Assembly: GCA_029718625.1 (NCBI GenBank)
Contig: CM056383.1
Location: forward strand, 21,739,930-21,803,929
DNA: 64,000 nt
Direction: 5' to 3'
Origin: Synaphobranchus kaupii
Lineage: Eukaryota > Chordata > Actinopteri > Anguilliformes > Synaphobranchidae
This document shows positions 11,250 to 24,200 of the stretch, in pieces. A program made the translations under genes and the position numbers. Positions within the stretch are counted from its first letter, which is position 1. The number at the start of each line of letters is the position of its first letter. A model generated the notes under the pieces. That model ran no database searches. It was given only the letters and a program-made list of their open reading frames with translations, and was not told the DNA's origin.

Positions 11250-14200
11250 TATCCATTTAAAGTTTATTTACAGTTTAAACCCCTCAAATTCCGCCGCAAA
11301 CTTTCATCTTGCCACCGTCACAGACAAAAATGCATAAAAAGCACCATTGCATGCTAAAAAATCATGTTCTGATGTAGGAACAATAATAGCTTATATTATT
11401 AAAAAGTTGTAGCCTATAAATAGCCTACAATTCCGGTTTAATTGGCAGCAAAAACAATTTCCTACAAAATCCGGATTTTAAACACATCACACAGGAACCA
11501 AATATCCTGTCTGGCGCTACAAGTGTTTTCTTATTAGGCTAACCCTCAAGAGTTCATCTTAGGCTATTACAGTTCGCCAATTTCCAGCAAAGTTGACATT
11601 TCCACAGCGACCACCTATTGCACTTGTGGCTGTAATACGTTTATGTTGTTGTAAAACATAGGCCTACCTTTAAACGTAACGTTAGGCCTTTTTTAGACTA
11701 CGTAGCTATATACAAACATTAGGCTACATATTTATATGGGTAGCCTATATTATGCAGCCTATAGCTAGGCTACTGTATGTGACGATTCTGACATAGCCTA
11801 TATTTATTCTGTTGTAAATTTCTGAATGGTACAGCCTCTTCTTCAATTCAAACTTTAAAACATGGATGTGCAGTGAATAGTTTGTGACATATATAATAGA
11901 ATATAATGACTTTTATTTTCCCTTTCTGGAACTTCAGTTGTAGCCACCAGCAACAACAAAAAAGACATAGACAGTGGGGCAGACCCACAACACACAAACA
12001 AACACACCAAATAAAGACATACAATATCAAACTAGATTAACAATTCCTAAATAAATTGTAGGTGTGGTTGCGTCACAAATATCAATGGCTGGAAATGCCA
12101 TAGAAAGATGGTAATATGGTATAGTGTGAGGTGGAAAATAAAAGGTGGAAATGGTATGAACTGTTAATGCGGTATAAAGGGATCTAGTGAAGGTGAAAGT
12201 GCTAAAATATGGTGATGTAGCCTATTTTGTGGTAAGTAGTCTAAAGAACCTGGAAGTGATACAAAGAAGTAATGTATTGTGATAAAAGCACAAAAAGGTA
12301 ATGTCAAATCATCTGGGATAGTATTGTTGGGTCATAACAGTGTTGTAGAGGAAGGCATTGTGAATGCCCAATTTACTGCGTCCTGTGTACTAGCATATTG
12401 CATACTGTAATCTACACTGCAGTGACATGCAGTATGCGAAATATCCTCCATATAAACCTGGACATAAGTAGCCTAGGCTATATCAGTTTCCTTTACACAC
12501 TTTGGCTACATCATCTGGCCGTGCAGGTAAGGCTAGCCTAATTTAACAGCTTTAAAAATAAAATAAAAAGTATACTCAACTGGCATACTAAATTAGTAGT
12601 GTGTGCTGATTCGGACTATTTGGACACAGTTGTAGTTGTGTTTGTAGAAAAATATGGGTTCATACAATTTTTGCCTAGGTTTTAACCAAATGCTCATCTA
12701 CTGATTTCCCCACTTTATTAAACAAATCTGATTCCGATTACAGATCTCACCATTTTGTGAAGTCCAAACCACTTGTCCTGTGCTGAATTCAGCGTTCTAT
12801 TCAGCCTACCTAGCATGCAGCTATCTAAAGCAATAATTAAACATAGGCTATTGTTTGCTAATAGTAACTTAGTTTAACGTTGTTGACTCGCATAAACTTG
12901 AGATTATAACCCAATCACGTGTAGCGGATAGTTTATTTGCTGTAGCTATAATCGATTGCATTTTGCTAACGTAGTCTACTGGCACCGGTCACCTTGGCAT
13001 TTTCATGCAGAGTGAAAGGTTTGTTTTTCCTGGTAGCTTAACCACAGTAACCTAGCTAGCTGGCTTATGCTTTTGTCATGTTTTGTTAGGAAGTTGTCTG
13101 TGTTAACGTTATTAAGACATGAATCAGAATTTGTTGAATAATGTTGGATGGAGTGATTAGTAGGCTAGATGAGCATTTAGCTAAAACATAGGCAAAAATG
13201 TCAACAGCGCTAAAAATGTTTTGTTAAAAATTCAATTGTAGCCTATTTTGTAACTTAGACAGCATAACGTTACGTGAAAGCATTTGGATTTGGATCAGAG
13301 ACGGGAAGCATAGGCAGCATTTGCTACATTGGGTAGGTGTAGCCTACGCAAAGGAAAATATACCGAATGTTTGTTTGTCACTGTTTCAACTTTTTAATAA
13401 TAGCCTAGAGGCTAGCCTATATCGGAACAAACGTTTTTGTAGTGTGTAGAAATAGTACATTTTATGCATGTTATTGTCTGACTGTGGCAAGGTGGTTGTA
13501 AACGGGTTTGGGCTATTTAATCATGATGCAGTGCAACTTGAGAGGTTGATGTATGCACAAGCAGCGACTCTGCAGCAATCCTGCATTGGAATTTGTTTAC
13601 AATTTCAGAGAAATATGAATAGACTACTATAATTGGGACATTGACAACTAGGCTAGCACCGTAGATAAGGCCAATAACCTGCGTGTTCGTGGCGAATGAT
13701 GCAGCATTTGTTGTAGTTATAGTCCAATGGCAGTGATTATTATTTTTGAAAGCTAAAGTGAGATCATTTCAGTTGCTGACGGAAGTAGGCTACGTCGTTA
13801 GCTATGGAATTTCTCGTCTGCATTTTTCCAAGGTTGTTGACAGAACGTTAAGTGATTCAAAATCATTCTCACTGTGAGCTAGCCTACTGCACGTGCCCAT
13901 TGACCCCCATTCATTTTTTGGCGATAAAATGTCAAATATCTCAAAAAAGTGTATATGCTATAAAGGTAAAAAGTAATAGCAACCTGGAGGGGGTATAAAG
14001 GTATAATATGAGGTATGAATGGTGTCGATGGTGTGAATGGTGTAGGAGGAGATAGGTTTTGAAAAATCGGCGGAAGAATATTAATGGTCAGTCTGAGCGA
14101 TAACAGTAGGTGTGGTTTTTCAACCACACCTAATTAAGAGAATTAAATTGGAATACAGCCATAATTAAAAATAGCCCCCGCTGTCCCGAGATGTCCAGTG

Positions 14201-14850
14201 TCATTTAGCAGTCCAACACACAAACTCCGAAACTGAGCACCGAACTGCGTCAGCCTTCCAACTCTTCGCCTCACTCCTCCTCCGCACCATCTTCTCCTTC
14301 CCTTCCATGGTTGCCCTTTGAAGACCGCCTGCACTGTCTGATCAGTCCCGACATCTTCAACTCCGGTGAAGAGCGATGGTAAGCTTTCCTGCTGCAGATC
14401 CAATGGACGTTCCCGAGCATATGTTGTGAATGTGTCTCCATGGTGATGACCACAAACAAAATTATCCCGGTGAGACAATCATCAAAACAAGGGGCAGGAG
14501 TGCCCCGAAAAATCTCCAGCCGCCTCCCCGCACCACAACAGACACACAGCGCATGAAAAAACAAAAGACAAAAGCCTGACACAACAAAATACATTCAAAT
14601 TAACAAACACAAACACAAGAGACAGCTGGACTACTTGTCGCCATTACAGCGCCATGTGACGTCACTTTATATGACAACTAGTAGGACCTAGATGAAAATT
14701 GATTCTAGTGGGCCAAATTTAATAGGGTTAACTGATTTTTTAAGTCCTTCGCTTGAATTGAACAACTGTTGCCTTGTGGATACTGCAGACTCAACCTGCA
14801 AATGAGACAAGTTCATTCAGAAATACTCACAAAACAAAGAAAAAAAAATC
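11250..14850. other. Non-coding interior between the 10.8 and 15.5 kb inverted repeats
   Basis: About 3.6 kb with no convincing exon. The longest open frames (14143-14594, minus) lack composition bias or family resemblance. The stretch is rich in 'taggcta' and 'taacgtta' words and holds one small hairpin at 14107-14132. There is a matching 12-base word at 12058 (taggtgtggttg) and, inverted, at 14121-14132, but I found no target-site duplication to prove an element. Confidence 0.4.
14107..14132. other. Perfect 11 bp hairpin
   Basis: TAGGTGTGGTT, loop TTTC, then AACCACACCTA. It lies at the right end of a possible element whose left end would be the same word at 12058. Function unknown. Confidence 0.6.
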
Positions 14851-15055
14851 GCCAATCCAGTGGGTTGCCAGGCTAGGTAGCCTATGTGAGTAACCAGTTA
14901 GTGACCGGCCAATTCAGTTGCAAATCCACTGGGGAGCTATGCTAGGCATGTGAGTTACCAGCCTAGGAATGCTATTAACCAGCTACGTCAGTTGCAAATC
15001 CAGTGGGATGCTAAATTAGGCACAGTTACCAGCCTCGGTGAATCAAGCCGGCTTC
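14850..15055. repeat. Tandem repeat, about three ~75 bp units
   Basis: The words 'ttgcaaatccagtggg', 'gctaggcatgtgagttacc' and 'accagctacgtca' recur three times with substitutions (gccaatccagtgggttgcc, gcaaatccactggggagc, gcaaatccagtgggatgc). No coding signal. Confidence 0.6.
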
Positions 15056-15249
15056 TCAATCACCACCGCCGGCCTAGCATTTACATTAGTTTTAATAGGA
15101 TACATCATAAAATAAAAAAGAAAGAAATAAAAAAAAAACCTTATAGGCTTACAGCATGAATCACAAGGTAATCGATTCACTTGCAAGATAGCTTCGGCTA
15201 CCCACACACACTAAACCAAGAACGATGGACTTCTCCGCACCGTTTCACA

Positions 15250-15520
15250 CAGTGGCCACAGAGCGAAATGCGATCGGCTCATTTACATTTCAATTTTGGC
15301 ACGAAAATCGCGAAGCTGGCGTTGAAAAGTAATACACTCCGTATTGTATTTCAGCATGAGTGTTTTTAAGAGAACACACAATGAAATGCATGCGTTTTGT
15401 TTTTAATTATGGCATGATAAATGCTTATGTAAAAGCAACCGCTAATATGTATTACATTTCACGATGTGTCGCTAAAGCGATTGCATTTAATTAAGTCACT
15501 AAAAATCTTCCATACTTTCC
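15250..15520 (-). repeat. Right member of the ~300 bp inverted repeat pair (partner 10790-11120)
   Basis: Reverse complement of 10790-11120, from 'cagtggccacagagcg' to 'gtcactaaaaatcttcc'. Homology stops abruptly on the outer side of both arms (about 10785 and 15522), as expected for ends of a mobile element with long terminal inverted repeats. From 15530 to 16200 I recognise nothing. Confidence 0.7.
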
Positions 15521-16207
15521 ATGGCGCTGAAGTCAAAAGCCTGAAACCAGACTCACGCAAAATCATATTGTAGGCCTCCAACTTTTTTTTACTGTAGAAA
15601 TGCAGACAGTGGAAAAACGAAGGGCTTGAGATGGTAAGATAAAAAAACACAGGGTGAAGTTACCTTAAATTATTTAAGAAAGATTTGGTAGCATTGCTTT
15701 GGAATAAAGCTACTTTAATTCATGTGTGCTACCATAGCCAATATTGTTTGTTGTAACTTGGCCTCATTTTGATATCAATCCTTTTAATGACAGGCCTAGT
15801 TTTTGCAAGTTTTAATTAATGACTTGCACACAGTGCACAGTAGGCTATGCATGATTAACTTGGTATTTTTGTACGCGGAAAACGATGTTTGTTCAGATAT
15901 CATGAGCTTTTGCACTATGTTTGTTTTGATCGAGTAGCTAACTGATGATATATAAATGTATGAATCATAAAATAAGGAAATGTAGAGAGATCTGCACGCA
16001 CAAAACAGGCAAATACACATACATTCTAGGTGAAAGAAAGACATAGGCATGGATTCTGTCCTTTACCACAAATAAATGAAAGTGCTGAAGGAATGCGGGA
16101 AATCACCAAACTGAGACTTCTTTCCTGGTCGAGCTAACTGCAACGCAGCTGCGTTCTTTATTTATAAACCTCATTCAACTCAAAGAACACGTCATAGAAG
16201 TTACCGT

Positions 16208-17493
16208 CTATGACGTAGCCGTGTTGACAGTAGGAGGTGAATTATATATGTATGTCCCAGAGGTAGCCGCCACATCCGTCCCCCCAGAATTCATCAGAAC
16301 TGGCAACGCCAGACGAGGGGGAGGCCGAACCGCCCGACCGAAACGAGTCCGCAAGGCCGGAGCGGGGGCCGGAGTGGACACAGGGGGACCACAAGAAGGT
16401 AGGGGGCGCCGCAGTGGTGCAACAGACGGAGGGCGACCCCGCTGTGGGGGCTGAGCTAACTTAACGGGCTGGTCCAGATCCAGATGGGCTGGTTTGAGGC
16501 GGTCCAGGGAAACGTAGTCCGGCTTACCACCGACGTCCACTAAGAAAGTCTTGTGCCCGGCCTCCAAAACGCAAAACGGGCCATCATAGGGAGGGTAAAG
16601 CGGCCCCCGATGCGCGTCGTGGCGGATGAAAACGTACTCCGCCGCCTTCAGGTCGGAAGGGACATGGGACTGCGGAAGACCGTGCTGTGATGTAGGCACT
16701 GGTGCAAACGCCCTGGCGCTGTCCAGGAGGGCGGTTTGCAGTCGTGATGCGGACCAAGGGCTTGTGGCATTAGGAATGAAATCACCCGGCACCCGCAGAG
16801 GCTGACCATAAACCAGCTCAGCAGATGAGCACTGTAGGTCTTCCTTAGGGGCAGTCCTAAGCCCCAGCATGACCCAAGGTAGTCTGTCGACCCAACTGTA
16901 ATCCTGGAGGCTGGCCCGGAGGGCGGCCTTCATTGAGCGGTGAAATCGCTCGCACAAGCCATTAGCCTGGGGGTGATATGGTGGAGCTTCACTCCCAGGC
17001 CCTGAGCGATCGCATTCCAAAGCTCTGACGTGAACTGGGGACCTCCGTCCGAGGAGACATCAGACGGTACGCCGAACCGGGCGACCCAAGTGGCGATGAA
17101 TGCCCGAGCCACATCGGCAGGCGTTGTCGATGCCAACGGAACGGCCTCCGGCCACCGCGTGGTCCTGTCGATCATTGTGAGGAGGTAGACGAAACCATGG
17201 GAGGGTGGCAGGGGCCCCACCAGGTCCACGTGCACATGGTCAAAACGCCTCTCAGGAACCGAGAAAGGCACTAACGGGGCCTTTACATGACGATGCACCT
17301 TAGAGCGTTGGCATACAATGCAGGTGTTGGCATAGTTGCGGATGTCCTTCTTGAGGCCGTGCCAAAGGAACCTAGCCGACACCATCTTCTGTGACGACTT
17401 CTTGCCCGGATGGGAAAGACCATGAATGGCAAAAAACTGTATGAAAGAGACTGTAAAGTAAAAAGATGAACAGCCACCGTTACCTAAAAACAC
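16208..17493 (-). pseudogene. Ty3/Gypsy retrotransposon integrase fragment, frameshifted
   Basis: Two overlapping minus-strand frames carry an integrase. The upstream part (17493-16930) has the H2C2 zinc-binding region (HGLSHPG ... NTCIVCQ), then the RNase H-like core with its first Asp (HVDLVGPLP) and second Asp (SSDGGPQFTS). The downstream part (17020-16208) has the YHPQANGLCERFHR block with the catalytic Glu and a basic, Pro-rich C-terminus. The two parts are in different frames, so a frameshift near 16990-17020 splits the core. No reverse transcriptase lies upstream and no paired LTRs were found. GC content is clearly higher than the flanks, as expected of an insert. Confidence 0.85.
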
Positions 17494-20311
17494 TGCGCCA
17501 TTTTGGTACGAACTTTACGCTTGGACGCCTCCTCCTCTTACACGCAATTGTATCTATGTGACAACCAAACCCATTGTGTTGAATGAGTGCTTCTCTGAAA
17601 GATAAGAGTCTCTTCGCTATTGGCTGGAATATTTGACAGTCAGTTTAAAAACCCAATGGAAAGCAAATAATGCTCGGAGTGGAGACGGGTCGATGCGAGT
17701 TTTTCCCACTTCAAATAGGCCTATTGTGCTATTAGTCAAATAAATTCACCCAATTGACGACGGTTTCGCATAAATCTGTGCAATAAAGTACAAAACCCCT
17801 TTGGCTAAAATATACTAAGCCACGGGATTGGTACTCCAGAAACTGGCTGAGTTTCACAACGCCAAACTGAACACAGCCAAACTACTCTTGATGAAGTGCA
17901 GAAAAGCACAAGTCGGTTTAAAATTTGAAAAAAATCATTAACAGCCTTATGAAAGTCTTAAAGTATTTTTTCTTGAATCTAAAGGTGTAACGATTTTTCA
18001 AACCAAATTTTTGTGAAATACAATTAAGCAGAACAGGTTACCAGCACATTGTTTATAGTGTGACATCAAGCTGCAATACACGTTTGCGAATTAGGTCGGA
18101 GATTCCAACGTAATTTACAAAGTTTTAACTCAACGTTTTGGGCTTAAAAACCACTTTCCCAGAAGGAATGGATATATCTTAAGGATATATTAGGTGAGCA
18201 GTTTATTATAAATTATTAAATTAATGAAATGTATAATTTAATAATTTCCGTAACGCCCGCGTTACCGCTATTGGGCGTTTGGCAGCAAGAGGTTAAAGCT
18301 CAAATTGAAGGCTGTACCATTCAGAAATTAGCAATTTGAAGTAGTGTACAATTCTTCCCACCGTATAATTTTTCCAGGCCGCTGCCGCGTCCGTCACTTG
18401 AACAGGACAAATAACCAGTCACTGCTCAACTACAAGCAGGAAACTGTCCAATCAGATAACACTTTCGTTGTGCACGTTTATGAAAAGACAAGGCCTGTGT
18501 CCCAATATTCTTCACTCTTCTCCTACAAGGAAGTATGCAAAATAGCCTGTATGTTTCAAGTATTTGCATGTACAGTATACAATGTACCTGACATTGCGGT
18601 TTGTGTCGAGACATGAATTAATATGTAACCAATAATATGTCATTAAGATGTAATCAGCGACATTAGATTAAAACACATAGATCCATTTCCGGGGCACGGA
18701 GGAGAGGAGGATGAATTTTTAGAGTATTGGGACGCACCCAAGGGTAATAATTAGGCTACATTAGCGTTACCCCACCTCCCCCCGTAAAACTTATCCCGTC
18801 CAAATAGGGCTGACACATAACATTACAATTTTTATACAATCTGTCAATGTCAGGCTCTTCCCGTTTTAAGTTTCCTTTTTACCCAACATAAGTTAGCAAG
18901 CTGGCTAGCGCCCCATGGCAATGGAAGATATAACGTTAGCAAACGTTATTTAACTTGGCTAAGATAATTATTTTCGTTCCATTGTACCGAAAATAACTAA
19001 CGTTATACATTAGGTAAGTTAGGCTATTGATTTTTAGCTGATAACTTATAAACCATGCTTCCGTTGTTAATGTTAGCCATTTGCAATCATACGTATGTTA
19101 AGTTAACTAACTGAGCTAACATTAACGTTACTGGCTAAAAATGTCATCTTAAAACTATCATTCTTCAACTGTGTTGTGTTGGTATGATTTAGTCTAACGA
19201 TACATTCTGCCAAAACAATATTCAGCGAAATATCTGGCTATTTTAAAGACGAACTAACATAACGTCGACATTAATTACTTGTCCTAAAGTAACGTTATGT
19301 TGCTTGGCACTGTTATAGTTCCATGCGGGGCTTGTAATGTTAGCTACTAATTTATTTAATGTTAGCTACTAATTTATTTAATGTTAGCTAGCTAATGTTA
19401 GTTGATAGCTTACACGGTGTGGTACTTGTAGCTTCATTAACATTAAAGATAATATTGTGGACATGTCTGAAAGGAGTAACGTTAACGTTAGTAGCTAAGT
19501 TAACATAAATTCGTTTTTTATCTCGCTAGCCAAGTAAGATAGTAATTAGCTGTATTCCTTCTAGCTTTGTCACTCTGTAACGGTAACGTTAGTTAGCTAA
19601 GTTAACGTTAGCTACAGTTACTTTGGAGCTGGTCAGTCACAGTTGTGCGGAACTGCTGCGATCACTAACCTGGCAAAATATCTTTTAAGAAAAATAACGT
19701 TATCCACCTTGCTCTCTCAAGTTGATTTGCACACACTTCTTGTGATTCAGAAAAATGTTAAACCATATGTAAAATTCAAAGCAACAGAACAGTTAGTAGC
19801 CTATGGCTGGTTTCTGTGATGCAGTGTGAGAGGCTCAGGCTAGCTTCCGAGACAGAGCGAGGAATTAGGAGTAAGAAATCTTGCATTGATGCACAAGACT
19901 GCTCTAACAGTAGTTCGAACTTTCAAGTAGCCTTCGGTTGCTAGGAAATTTATGCCCCAATGTTAAGTCAATGCACAATTAATTTCCGGTATTGTAGAAT
20001 TATAAAGGTTTATTTAAAATCTGTACAATAAACAGAAATGTCATCTGTCAAAAGCATTAGTCTATGTCACACGCGACATATCGCTATGTCTACTTTAGCG
20101 ATTAGAGTTGTAGAATTTGAACTAGGTCATTGGAAAAAAAAGTCTTAATCTAAATGCAAATTTTTTTATGTACTTAATTACATGAAAATGGCTTAACAAA
20201 TCTTTCCCATATTTGTTTTATGTTGAGATATTGCTGAGATAAGTTGATCTGCCAAATGGCTTGGTAATTTGTATTAAAACGGTTGAGAAATTGACGGGCA
20301 AAATCTGGGTT
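17494..20311. other. Non-coding sequence rich in TAACGTTA/GTTAGC words
   Basis: No gene recognised. From about 18890 to 19620 'taacgtta', 'gttagcta' and 'gctagc' words are very dense. A 22-base unit 'gttagctactaatttattta' is directly repeated at 19338-19382. A block at 18755-18815 ('ccccacctcccc..gtaaaacttatccc') recurs near 51290-51330 inside a MITE, so it is a repeat remnant. Confidence 0.5.
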
Positions 20312-20315
20312 TTAA

Positions 20316-20828
20316 AGAGATACTGCAGAGGCTTTTCTAAGGCCTTTTTTACCGCTTCAATTTGAACTGGAACTCGTGAGTGGGTGTGGTTATATGACGA
20401 TGGTGCCACATAGTCGTCATATGAATATTCATACGGTCAAAGAGTGAAAGGGTGTGTCGATATAAGTCGTAATATTAACATTAGCAGTAATACAAAGCAA
20501 TTCACATTTGAACTTGAACGAACTAGTTAGCAGTAATGGTCTCAGTCTCAAAGAGGAAAAAAAACCCGTTGGTCTCTGCTTTTATACCATGTGCCCAGCC
20601 GAGACCACCCCTAGGATCAACTCAACTCCAACCATTTTTATGATAAGGATCTCGTGACGTCACGAATCCCCGGAAACTAGCGTATTGGTAAGCCTACACA
20701 AAAACTCAGATAAAACTATTTTGACTAAACATGAGATTTTCGGACATAAACAGTTGTGTATGATCATAATCTAACCCAAAACATCGGTTTTCAACGGGAA
20801 AAGTCGGTTTTTGGACTGCAGTATCACT
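20316..20828. mobile_element. TTAA-target MITE, 513 bp
   Basis: Terminal inverted repeats AGAGATACTGCAG and, at the other end, CTGCAGTATCACT (12 of 13 matching). The element is flanked on both sides by TTAA (20312-20315 and 20829-20832). A TTAA duplication is typical of piggyBac and Kolobok superfamilies. There is no transposase inside, so it is non-autonomous. Confidence 0.8.
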
Positions 20829-20859
20829 TTAACATGTAAATTGCAACCAAAACCAAACT

Positions 20860-21222
20860 ACCGCGCTCCCCTTAATGATGGCAGCGATGACTGGCTTTCC
20901 TTTATTGTCCCCTTCGAGTGTCTGGCAAGCATATACAGGTGGAATCCCCATGACAGGGTTTACAAGCTGAATGCCTGAGGCGGGCTGCCATCAAGTACAC
21001 ATGCTCACTGCCAGAACACCTTTGTGAGGATTACACTCTACTGAGAGAATAACTGCCTTTGCGTTTCGGCCAACAGGAGCCACTAACAACTGCACGCAGG
21101 AGACTGGGTGAGTGACTGGGTGAGCTGCCAATCTAAGGAGACAGTGTCCGAGTTTGCAGAGGAAGTTTGTCACCTAGTCAGGCTTTCCTATCCTGGTGTT
21201 AGCATTGCTCTGCAGGAGCAGC
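20860..21222 (+). pseudogene. Gag-like retrotransposon remnant
   Basis: The plus strand reads SDDWLSFIVPFECLASIYRW and, after stops and frame changes, TVSEFAEEVCHLVRLSYPGV. The W..F...F pattern and the SV.EFA..L..L...YPG pattern are typical of Gypsy-type gag capsid regions. In-frame stops show that it is dead. It is cut off on the right by the LINE that begins at about 21224. Confidence 0.5.
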
Positions 21223-21223
21223 T

Positions 21224-24200
21224 CAAATCAAATCAATATTTATTTATATAGCGCATTTTACTACTAGTTGTCACAATGCACTTCACAGAAAAACCCAGCC
21301 TAAACCCCCCACAAGATCAAGCCAAAGGCAACAGTGGCAAGGAAAAACTCCTTGGAGTAACTAGGAAGAAACCTTGGGAGGAACCAGATTTAAGGGGGAA
21401 CCCATCCTCCTCTGGTCGGCTCAGGGTCTAGGGTATAAAGACCAGCATGGTCAAAACAGACAAAATTTGCAGCAGCTAGATGACAGTCCAGATGTGGTGG
21501 CAATGATGGTGGGGAACCGGGCGCCGATGGCGGCGGGAGCAGCTGGCAGCGGTGGTAAGCAGGGAGGGGCAAGCGGCAACGGACAGGTAGCCGGAGAGCA
21601 ACTCTCGAGATGCGGGGCATAAGCCCCGCCGGCAGAATGTAGAAAAAAGAGAGAGAAAAAACAGTTAGGGAAAGTGTAATTGAGCAGCAGTACTAAGTAG
21701 CCTGCGTCTTGGGAATGAAGTGATCTTTTCGGCATATATGGTAAAAGCAGATTACATATATACACTGGCGCAAGTCCATTTAAAGCTTTAAAGGTCAGAA
21801 GCAAAACCTTAAAGTCAATCCTATACTTAATTGGTAGCCAATTAAGTGATGCTTAATATATAATATTTCTTAGTTATAGTTAAAATGCGAGCGGCTGCAT
21901 TCTGCACAAGCTGGAGATTATTTAGCAAGGATTTAGGGCAGCCAGATAGCATGGCATTACAGTAATCTAACCTAGACGTAACAAAAGCATGGATCAATTT
22001 CTCTGCGTCCCCTTCTGATAGGAAGTGCCTTATTTTAGCTATGTTCCTTAACTGAAAGAAAGCTACTCTAGATATGTTTTTTATGTGCACGCTAAAGGTT
22101 AGAACTGGGTTCAGAGTAACACCTAGGTATTTCACAGCTGAGTTTGGAACAACTAAACAATTTTAAAGTAGATGTACACAATTTCTTCCTTTGTTTTTTT
22201 GGACCTAAAACCAGAATTTAGGTCTTCTCTGATTTTAGGAGCAGGAAATGGGAAAGCATCCAAGCTTTAATATCTGCAATACAAGCCTCTAACTGAGAAA
22301 GTGGTAGTGCCTCGCCGGGTTTCATGGAAATGTATATCTGCGTATCGCAGTGAAAACCTACCCCATGTGCCCGAATAATATCACCAAGGAGTAGCATATA
22401 TAATGAAAAGAGTACTGGACCTAGCACTGATTCTTGTGGAATACCATATTTCATTACTGAGTAATTGGATACTTCTTCATTTAATTTAACAAACTGCTTC
22501 CTATTGTATAAGTATGATCTGAACCATACAAGTGCTTGACCATTTAGTCCAACACAGCCCTGGAGTCTGTTCAGTAGAATCTCATGATCTATTGTATCAA
22601 AAGCTGCACTTAGGTCAAGGAGTACAAGAACAGACACAGAGTTTTGGTCGGCTGATAATAGTAAATCGTTAATAACTTTAACAAGTGCCGTTTCAGTGCT
22701 ATGGTAGGGTCTAAATCCCGACTGGAATATTTAATCGATATGGTTTGAGCTAAGGTATGCACCAAGTTGCTTCGCAACAGCTTTCTCTAATATTTCTGAT
22801 AAAAATGGAAGATTTGAAATGGGTATATAGTTTTCCAGTTTGTCAGGTTCGAGTTTTGGTTTCTTCAGTAATGGCTTAATAACCACCATTTTTTGTGGCT
22901 CTGTTACATATCCTGCTACTAAGGATGTGTTAATGATTTTTAACATATGCTGGCCTAGTACGGGGAAAAGTTCTTTAACTAATTTTGTAGGGATTGGGTC
23001 GAGTAGACAGGTAGTCGGTTTTGAGGACATAGCCAGTTCAGACAGCTCCTCCATGTCAATTGGCGTAACAGTTTAGTGCCACTGTTGATAAATCTTCCTG
23101 TGTTGACTAAGATCTGGGCTGTCCATTGATTATGGGAGGAGTGGTGCCTAGAGGAGGAGGCAATTTGGAGATCTGGTCTCTAATAGCTTCAATCTGTGTG
23201 CATTCAATTCAATTTGCGCAGGATGCAGCATTGGTATATTTTATTGTATAAGGCCATTCTAGGTAGGTTACCCTCGTACATCTGTTCGAAGTTTGTGTCT
23301 GTTCATAGTTCCTACAGTCTCAGATCCAGCAGTTGGCTTCATTTTAAGGTGCCACCTGTACAGACTGAGGCTGGAAAAAAGAGTCTTTCTTATTTTGGTC
23401 CTTGGTCATGGAATGATCTGCAATCTCAGCTCAAGTTAGTCTCTCTCATTTCTCTAACTAGTTTTAAGCAAAAAATTACAGAAATCCTTACCACTAGCTG
23501 CTCTTGCCTCAATGTATAAACTTTTGTCATGCTTTTGTTGTCTCTTCTCTGTATGTTTAGTGGATCTTGATATGTCTTTTGATGATTGATATTTCTTGTA
23601 TTATGATTGTTGTGGCATGCTAGTTGTGTACGTCATGCTTTCTGCGATTTGTACTATTCGCAGTAGGCCATGGTGATTTTCTAGTTTTTTTTAGATTTTA
23701 GTAGGATATACATTCTTGATGTATGAATGATAGTCTCTTGTTCTGTTTTGTTGTATTTGAATTGTATCGTTTGTTTTTTACATGTATTCATGTATAATTA
23801 GACGTGTAACTTTGCTGCCTTCTTGGCCAGGTCGCAATTGTAAAAGGGATTTTTAATCTCAATTGTTTATCTGGTAAAATAAAGGTTAAAAAAAATAAAA
23901 ATAAAAAAAATCTTCTGATTGAAAAAATTCATGAAATCATTACTGCTGTAAATGCTAGGGTAAGATGAAAATTCTGATGATGGTTTTTTAGTCAAATTGT
24001 CCACAGTGCTAAACAAAAATTTTGGGTTGCATTTGTTTTGTTCAATTAATTTAGAGAAAAAGGCTAGCATCTAGCCGATGCAACAGCTTGCTTGTACTGG
24101 AGGAGGCTATCTTTCCATGCAAGACGAAATACTTTAGCTGACTGCCATTTTCGCTCCAGTTTTCTTGTGGACTGCTTCAGGGCACGGGTAGTGTCATTAT

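Noticed and set aside
14143..14594. Two overlapping minus-strand frames of about 110 codons.
   Set aside because: No family resemblance, no splice support and unbiased composition. Treated as chance.
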